Of a stretch of 64,000 nt of DNA, positions 60,969-64,000 are shown in pieces. The notes under the pieces are model-generated. The model had not been told where the DNA came from. It ran no database searches and worked only from the letters and a program-made list of their open reading frames with translations. Position 1 is the stretch's first letter. Each line of letters begins with the position of its first letter. The translations under genes and the position numbers were made by a program. The DNA comes from Tritonibacter litoralis (GTDB lineage: Bacteria; Pseudomonadota; Alphaproteobacteria; Rhodobacterales; Rhodobacteraceae). Where the stretch lies: positions 496,001 through 560,000 of the forward strand of contig NZ_WIBF01000001.1 in assembly GCF_009496005.1 (NCBI RefSeq), read 5' to 3'.

Positions 60969-62020
60969 TGATCCATCTCGGCCAGCAGGCGCGACTGCGC
61001 ATCCGCCGTCAGCGCATCGATGGTTTCATCCAGATCGCCCTGCAGGATCTGCTCAAGCTTATAAAGGGTCAGATTGATCCGATGATCCGTCATCCGTCCT
61101 TGGGGGAAGTTATAGGTTCGAATGCGTTCAGACCGGTCTCCGGATCCCACCTGGCTTGCCCGGTCAGCGGAGCGTTCACTGTCAATCCGCTGGCGTTCCA
61201 GATCATAAAGCCGCGTTTTCAGAACCTGCATCGCGATCTCACGGTTGCGGTGCTGCGACTTCTCGGAACTTGTGACAATAATCCCGGTCGGCAAATGGGT
61301 GATCCGTACGGCGGAATCTGTGGTGTTGACGTGCTGTCCCCCTGCACCAGAGGCCCGCATGGTGTCGATGCGAATATCTGACGGGTTGATGTCGATATCC
61401 ACGTCTTCGGCTTCGGGCAGAACCGCCACGGTCGCCGCCGAGGTGTGAATGCGCCCGCCGCTTTCGGTGGCTGGAACACGCTGCACCCGGTGCACACCGC
61501 TTTCGTACTTCATGCGGGCAAAGACGTTTTCTCCCTTAATATGGGCCACGACCTCCTTGATCCCGCCAAGCTCGGTGGCTTGTTCCTCGATCAGCTCCAA
61601 TCGCCAGCCGCGGGCCTCGGCATAGCGCATGTACATCCTGAGCAGATCACCCGCGAACAGGGCCGCCTCATCCCCACCGGTGCCGGGGCGGATCTCGAGG
61701 ATCGCGGGACGGGCATCTGCGGCATCCTTGGGCAATAACGCCAGCTGCAGCGCGTGTTCGGCTGTCGGCAAAGCCTCTTTCAGCGCAGGCAGCTCCTCTT
61801 CGGCCAGCGCGCGCATATCCGGGTCTTCCAGCATCGCTTCAGCCTCTGCCAAATCTTCCAACAGCTGCTGATACGCGGCGATCTGTTCGGCCACCGGACG
61901 CAGGTCTGAATATTCCTTGGCCAGGGTTGCAATGTCTTCGCCCGTGCTGCCATCCGCCATCGCGGCTTCAAGGTACTGAAACCGTTGCTGGATTTGATGC
62001 AGGCGTTCTTGGGGGATCAT
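60965..62020 (-). CDS. prfA: Peptide chain release factor 1
   Basis: RF1 ends translation at UAA and UAG. The 351-residue protein has the stop-codon recognition tripeptide in [18 protein letters not shown] and the catalytic GGQ in [20 protein letters not shown]. The ATG at 62020 ([20 protein letters not shown]) is chosen over an upstream in-frame start because the extra 22 residues are not typical. The GGQ is the target of PrmC, encoded by the next gene. Confidence 0.97.
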   Translation of the reverse strand: MIPQERLHQIQQRFQYLEAAMADGSTGEDIATLAKEYSDLRPVAEQIAAYQQLLEDLAEAEAMLEDPDMRALAEEELPALKEALPTAEHALQLALLPKDAADARPAILEIRPGTGGDEAALFAGDLLRMYMRYAEARGWRLELIEEQATELGGIKEVVAHIKGENVFARMKYESGVHRVQRVPATESGGRIHTSAATVAVLPEAEDVDIDINPSDIRIDTMRASGAGGQHVNTTDSAVRITHLPTGIIVTSSEKSQHRNREIAMQVLKTRLYDLERQRIDSERSADRASQVGSGDRSERIRTYNFPQGRMTDHRINLTLYKLEQILQGDLDETIDALTADAQSRLLAEMDQ

Positions 62021-62080
62021 CGAGTTGCTTTCATATCTTTTGCACTTAGGCAGACTTGAACTATGTGATATGCTAGCGTC

Positions 62081-62371
62081 ATGCAACTTACCAGTATTCT
62101 TGTTTCTTTGGCGGTCGTTGCAAATCTGACCCCCGCCTTGGCAGACGTTACAGGTCCGGGCGGGAAAACCATCGACTGCTACTGCACCGACACCTCAGGC
62201 GCGCGCGTGGAACTGGGGCAGACCATCTGCTTGTTTGTCGACGGCAATATGTTCATGGCACAATGTCAGATGTCCCTCAATGTGCCCATGTGGCGTAAGA
62301 TTGACGACGGCTGCACAATCTCTCACCTTAAACAGAGCCGCCCCGAAGGGCAGCACCCATTAAAGCTTTAG
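62081..62371 (+). CDS. Small secreted cysteine-rich protein
   Basis: A 96-residue protein with a signal peptide (cleavage after TPALA, near residue 21). The mature part contains five cysteines in [19 protein letters not shown] and DGC, with [11 protein letters not shown] near the end. I recognise this only as a recurrent uncharacterised rhodobacterial family. The odd number of cysteines allows two disulfides and one free thiol. It is divergent from prfA across 60 bases. Confidence 0.65.
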   Translation: MQLTSILVSLAVVANLTPALADVTGPGGKTIDCYCTDTSGARVELGQTICLFVDGNMFMAQCQMSLNVPMWRKIDDGCTISHLKQSRPEGQHPLKL

Positions 62372-62428
62372 CGATCAAACCTCATTGCCAAGCCCAAATG
62401 ACATTAGGCGTGGCAATGAATAGGGTCC

Positions 62429-62800
62429 TCAGATGCTCTGCTTCCACTGAAGCATGGCATTGTTCAGATTGGTTGTTGCAGCGTTATATCCTGGACCATT
62501 CAAGGCCCGTTCTGCAGCAGCAAGGTCGTCTTTCTCGACCAACTCGGCGACACGTCCCGCTTCAAGATGGAAAACCGTGTGGGTTTTCATCACCTCTTGA
62601 TAGCCGGCGCTCCTTGCGACTCTGGGATCAGATGTTAATGAAAACAGCCACTTGCCAAAAGAGCACTGGTCATTGGTGCGGATATCGCAGCTCGGCTTGG
62701 GAAGCCTACCTGTCTTAACAGCATCGCCCAGTTTTTGTTTCCAGGCCGCATGCGCCTGCATGGCTTCCCCGATTTGTTGCTCCAAAACGGCTTTATCCAT
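62429..62800 (-). CDS. Stand-alone CZB (chemoreceptor zinc-binding) domain protein
   Basis: A 123-residue four-helix protein with the zinc ligands of the CZB domain: His in QAHAAWKQKLGD, Cys in CSFGKWLFSL and two His in THTVFHLEAGRVAEL. CZB domains are usually attached to chemoreceptors or diguanylate cyclases, where the zinc-cysteine pair senses zinc or hypochlorite. Here the domain stands alone, so it must act on a separate partner or as a zinc buffer. No chemotaxis gene is adjacent. Confidence 0.88.
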   Translation of the reverse strand: MDKAVLEQQIGEAMQAHAAWKQKLGDAVKTGRLPKPSCDIRTNDQCSFGKWLFSLTSDPRVARSAGYQEVMKTHTVFHLEAGRVAELVEKDDLAAAERALNGPGYNAATTNLNNAMLQWKQSI

Positions 62801-62954
62801 TGAACCCTCCTAAGACTTTGGAACGTCCTCTCCAATAGACTTGGAGGGTTAAATTTTGCTTTTCAGGCCGCGCGCCAAGTAGAAAATGCCTGCCGGCACG
62901 GCACGAGACAGCGGGCATTACATCAGACGACAGCCCCGCAGCGCAAACGCGATG

Positions 62955-63902
62955 TTACTTGCGCGCAACGCCCGGCAGGATACACAGCATTTCATACAGA
63001 AGGTTCGCCGCTGTCAGGGCCGTATTGCCGTTGCTGTCATAAGGCGGCGACACTTCGACAAGATCACAGCCAACCACCGTGACCCCCGCCAACGACCGCA
63101 GCAGCTCCAGCGCCTGCATCGTCGTCAACCCGCCAATTTCCGGCGTGCCCGTACCCGGCGCATAAGACGGATCCAACCCGTCAATATCAAAGGAAATATA
63201 GGTCGGTCGGCTGCCGATATCGCGCCGGATCTCGGCTCCCATACCCGCCAGCGAACGCCCCCACAGCTCAGCAGCCGGGAAATGTTGAAAACCCCATGAC
63301 GTTGCCTCTGCAAAGTCTTCGGCAGAATAGCCGGTGCCGCGCAGACCGATCTGGTACACCTTGTCCGGAACCACCAACCCCTCTTCCTGGGCGCGGCGAA
63401 AGACCGTGCCGTGGGTCTCCTTCTCACCGAACATATCGCTGTTCACATCCGCATGGGCGTCCACATGGATCACGGCCATCGGACCGTATTTGCGCGCCAT
63501 CGCCCGCAGGATTGGCAAGGTGATCGAATGATCTCCGCCCATTGCCATCGGCACACAGCCCCCGGACAAGATCGCCTCATAGCTTTCTTCGATGATGCGC
63601 AAGGAATCTTTGAGAGAGAACGTGTTGATCGCCAGATCGCCGATATCTGCCACATTCAGATGTTCAAAAGGCGCCGCCTTGGTGGTCATATTATACGGGC
63701 GCAGCATCGCGCTTTCGGACCGGATGTGTTTTGGCCCCAAACGCGTGCCCGACCGCCAGGAGGTGCCGATATCCATCGGAACCCCCAGAAACGCCACATC
63801 CAACCCTTCCAGTGATGTGGCCTGTGGCAGGCGCATAAATGTATTCGGCCCCGAGAAACGTGCGAGGTCATTGCCGCTGATCGGTTGGTTGAATTGTGTC
63901 AT
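62955..63902 (-). CDS. speB: Agmatinase (ureohydrolase family)
   Basis: A 315-residue binuclear manganese enzyme that splits agmatine to putrescine and urea. The metal-binding segments are MGGDHSITLPILRAMA, VIHVDAHADVNSDMFGE and YISFDIDGLDPSYAPGTGTP, as in agmatinase. It ends VSPPYDSNGNTALTAANLLY followed by a short tail. Guanidinobutyrase or another ureohydrolase cannot be ruled out. Its ATG overlaps by four bases the stop of a second family member upstream. Confidence 0.9.
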   Translation of the reverse strand: MTQFNQPISGNDLARFSGPNTFMRLPQATSLEGLDVAFLGVPMDIGTSWRSGTRLGPKHIRSESAMLRPYNMTTKAAPFEHLNVADIGDLAINTFSLKDSLRIIEESYEAILSGGCVPMAMGGDHSITLPILRAMARKYGPMAVIHVDAHADVNSDMFGEKETHGTVFRRAQEEGLVVPDKVYQIGLRGTGYSAEDFAEATSWGFQHFPAAELWGRSLAGMGAEIRRDIGSRPTYISFDIDGLDPSYAPGTGTPEIGGLTTMQALELLRSLAGVTVVGCDLVEVSPPYDSNGNTALTAANLLYEMLCILPGVARK

Positions 63903-64000
63903 TTTTTCAAGATGTTCCAGCCCAATAGGCAGATTATTTCAGTTGCGACATGGGCACCGGCAATCGCCGTCGCACCCGAGGTGTCATACGGAGGAGAGAC
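63899..64000 (-). CDS. Second agmatinase-family gene (C-terminal 33 codons only)
   Basis: Reading the minus strand from the window edge gives VSPPYDTSGATAIAGAHVAT and a tail ending WNILKK then TGA. This is the ureohydrolase C-terminus (compare VSPPYDSNGNTAL in the complete copy). Its stop overlaps the speB start (ATGA), so the two paralogues are translationally coupled. The rest lies beyond the window. Confidence 0.85.
   Translation of the reverse strand, partial: VSPPYDTSGATAIAGAHVATEIICLLGWNILKK

Noticed and set aside
1-64000. Mobile elements, prophage, integron or CRISPR array
   Set aside because: No transposase, integrase, terminal inverted repeats or regularly spaced direct repeats seen; both tRNAs lack a flanking integrase or att duplication.

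Overview
The window looks like core chromosome from a marine Rhodobacterales bacterium (Roseobacter group, family Rhodobacteraceae or Roseobacteraceae). Four things point there. The tmRNA gene is the circularly permuted alphaproteobacterial form, with tag ANDNRAPVALAA. There are two F1-ATPase zeta (DUF1476) genes. DUF4167, DUF4169 and DUF1638 proteins are present. Methionine synthase appears as separate modules (bmt plus a stand-alone corrinoid protein). The DNA is GC-rich and densely coding, with many 4-base ATGA overlaps. I see no IS element, prophage, integrase or CRISPR array. Both window ends cut a gene.

Layout. 1-3.8 kb, minus strand: a CFA-synthase-like methyltransferase (cut), a DNA photolyase and a cysteine-desulfurase-like PLP enzyme. 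3.9-6.5 kb: permuted ssrA, chrA and sspB, so the tmRNA and the adaptor that delivers its tagged products to ClpXP are close neighbours. 7-13.7 kb: fumC, an MsrQ-like haem protein, a DUF4169/ribbon-helix-helix pair, a P450 with a membrane alpha/beta hydrolase, ccdA and tusA. 13.7-17.4 kb: rne and a hairpin-rich stretch upstream of it. 17.4-23 kb: a HAD phosphatase, a dctB/dctD-type two-component pair whose regulator lacks GAFTGA, and purCSQ. 23.3-30.7 kb: tandem zeta-subunit genes, an MprF-like protein, and the methionine-synthase module (bmt, corrinoid protein, DUF1638) interrupted by an opposing radical-SAM gene. 30.7-35.4 kb: sufE, a lipoprotein, DUF1992, rnd and purMN.

35.4-44.7 kb is the sensory and accessory part. 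It holds a Tat-exported metallo-hydrolase with a divergent LysR regulator and a clear T-N11-A box, a CAT-anticodon tRNA, an orphan EnvZ-like kinase, a LACTB2-like hydrolase and tRNA-Asn. It also holds a hybrid kinase paired with a periplasmic sulfite-oxidase-fold protein that has no cysteine, divergent from a LuxR-type response regulator. 44.7-50.8 kb: tfoX-C, ndk, an ABC-F ATPase, marC, a retropepsin-like protease, and pepA-holC.

51-59 kb is one envelope and housekeeping operon, lptF-lptG-lptD-surA-pdxA-rsmA-GNAT, divergent from pepA-holC. The last part holds DUF4167, prfA-prmC (release factor 1 and the enzyme that methylates its GGQ glutamine), a secreted Cys-rich protein, a stand-alone CZB zinc-binding protein and two tandem agmatinase-family genes.

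Best candidates for something undescribed: the cysteine-free SUOX-fold protein/hybrid kinase/LuxR module (40.7-44.7 kb); a ClpX-docking-like motif shared by the SspB C-terminus and the DUF4169 N-terminus; the hairpin-rich candidate RNA upstream of rne; the P450/membrane-hydrolase pair; and DUF1638 linked to split methionine synthase. No computation or database search was run. Family names come from motif recognition and memory of the families.
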